A stretch of DNA of 5,704 nt from Oscillospiraceae bacterium. GTDB taxonomy: Bacteria > Bacillota > Clostridia > Oscillospirales > UBA929. The position numbers and the translations under genes were made by a program. Positions 5,422 to 5,704 of the stretch are shown here, in pieces. Each line of letters begins with the position of its first letter. Within the stretch, counting starts at the first letter, position 1. The notes beneath the pieces were generated by a model. It searched no databases, was not told the DNA's origin, and worked only from the letters and a program-made list of their open reading frames with translations. The DNA lies in the NCBI GenBank assembly GCA_009777685.1, contig WRLJ01000124.1, positions 1 through 5,704 on the forward strand, read 5' to 3'.

Positions 5422-5562
5422 ATCCCGTCCGCATTTGCCCCGCCGCACACGCCGTAGGGGACGCAGACCTCGGCGTCCCGCAGGTTATCCGCAAACTTCG
5501 GGGGAACGGGTTTTCACCGTTTGCCCATCCGGCTGTTGATTTGGGTAGTCTTCAGGCATTCC
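5422..5562 (-). repeat. Right copy of long inverted intergenic repeat
   Basis: This is the inverted partner of the left copy, with ungapped alignment and 93% identity over 139 bases. Its hairpin uses GGGACGC (5458-5464) and GCGTCCC (5473-5479) with loop AGACCTCG. A second small stem, AACGG/CCGTT (5505-5509 and 5517-5521), forms only in this copy because the left copy has AAGGG at that place. The inner edge ends sharply at 5422, where left and right diverge. The outer edge, about 5560, runs straight into GC-rich hairpins. The repeat lies upstream of xylA but outside its core promoter. Confidence 0.9.
5485..5559 (-). other. 24-codon open frame inside the right repeat (doubtful gene)
   Basis: This is the counterpart of the frame in the left repeat: ATG at 5559, TAA at 5485-5487, beginning MPEDYPNQQP and ending PEVCG. 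No Shine-Dalgarno sequence stands at a proper distance; the bases upstream form the GC hairpins. The open frame also extends upstream of the ATG without another start, so the ATG has no special support. Confidence 0.15.
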
Positions 5563-5581
5563 CGGGGGAGGTCTCCCCCGG
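5562..5581. repeat. GC-only hairpin beside the right repeat
   Basis: CCGGGGGAG (5562-5570) and CTCCCCCGG (5573-5581) are perfect inverted arms with only two bases between them, so the real loop would be wider. The hairpin abuts the outer edge of the repeat and may be part of a larger repeat unit whose left-hand equivalent lies before the window. Confidence 0.7.
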
Positions 5582-5590
5582 AGCCCCCCA

Positions 5591-5611
5591 CTGGGGGCGT
5601 GCCGCCCCCAG
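5591..5611. repeat. Second GC-rich hairpin
   Basis: CTGGGGGC (5591-5598) and GCCCCCAG (5604-5611) form a perfect 8-bp stem with loop GTGCC. No T-tract follows on either strand, so it is not a typical terminator. Together with the neighbouring hairpins it makes a run of three stem-loops in about 75 bases. Confidence 0.75.
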
Positions 5612-5612
5612 C

Positions 5613-5638
5613 CCCCCTGCCGGTCATACGGGGGTTTT
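5613..5638 (+). terminator. Possible terminator-like hairpin
   Basis: CCCCC (5613-5617) and GGGGG (5630-5634) can pair around a 12-base loop and are followed by TTTTGCTT on the plus strand. No plus-strand gene in the window ends here, so a terminator role is unproven; the loop is long and the stem short. Confidence 0.3.
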
Positions 5639-5639
5639 G

Positions 5640-5704
5640 CTTGCGGGAAGACACTACTGTTTACCGTAAGGGTCCTTTCTTAACTGTCCTGGCCTCGACT
5701 TTTG
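5640..5704. other. Unassigned tail with lower GC
   Basis: The last 65 bases are visibly less GC-rich than the rest of the window. Reading frames open at the window edge exist on both strands. One minus-strand frame ends at a TAG at 5654-5656 after 16 residues (ending KDPYGKQ), and another gives a short stretch ending KKGPLR. A plus-strand frame runs open through the edge. None can be identified, so no gene is called. Confidence 0.3.

Noticed and set aside
5305..5448. Longer N terminus for xylose isomerase starting at 5448
   Set aside because: It would add 48 residues not found in class II enzymes, and the reading frame would run through the repeat and the promoter. GAGGAGG precedes the ATG at 5304, and residue numbering matches the family only from there.
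144..5629. Shared 10-mer GTATGACCGG near both repeats (144-153 plus, 5620-5629 minus)
   Set aside because: It is on the inner side of the left copy but the outer side of the right copy, so it is not colinear with the repeat. Ten-base matches are expected by chance several times in a window this size.
1..5704. Composite transposon or defence island bounded by the inverted repeats
   Set aside because: No transposase, integrase, nuclease or other defence-type protein is encoded, no target-site duplication can be assessed, and all four genes are ordinary metabolic or regulatory genes.

Overview
The window is high-GC DNA (GC-rich by eye throughout the genes) with strong AGGAGG-type ribosome binding sites. 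Its protein variants are typical of Firmicutes: a glutamate racemase with a CGTVS active site, a class II xylose isomerase, and an AraC-GyrI type regulator. The most likely source is a high-GC member of the Clostridia, such as an uncultured gut lineage. This placement is inferred from protein style and codon use, and no marker gene settles it.

Four complete genes are present. From left to right they are: glutamate racemase murI on the minus strand (228-1043, GTG start); a mannitol dehydrogenase/fructuronate reductase family oxidoreductase on the plus strand (1190-2806), divergent from murI across a 146-bp intergenic region that holds both promoters; an AraC-family regulator with a C-terminal GyrI-like effector-binding domain on the plus strand (3054-3920); and xylose isomerase xylA on the minus strand (3982-5304), convergent with the regulator across a perfect 12-bp-stem terminator that can probably act in both directions. 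xylA has a well-formed extended -10 promoter and a canonical Shine-Dalgarno sequence.

Functionally, xylA and the oxidoreductase both suggest catabolism of plant-derived pentoses or hexuronates. murI supplies D-glutamate for peptidoglycan and is not obviously related. No xylulokinase, transporter or dedicated xylose regulator is visible. The genes look like independent transcription units rather than one operon.

The most distinctive non-coding structure is a family of intergenic repeats. Two copies about 139 bp long, 93% identical without gaps and containing a 53-bp exact match, lie in inverted orientation at the two ends of the window (about 3-141 and 5422-5560) and enclose all four genes. 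A diverged third copy (about 2838-2941) sits between the oxidoreductase and the AraC gene. All three share a hairpin with a constant GGACGC/GCGTCC stem and a loop that differs between the flanking pair and the middle copy. Outside the right copy is a dense run of GC-only hairpins, then a less GC-rich tail that I cannot assign. No transposase, CRISPR array, tRNA, rRNA or recognisable defence system is present. The genes themselves are ordinary; the repeat family is the part worth following up.
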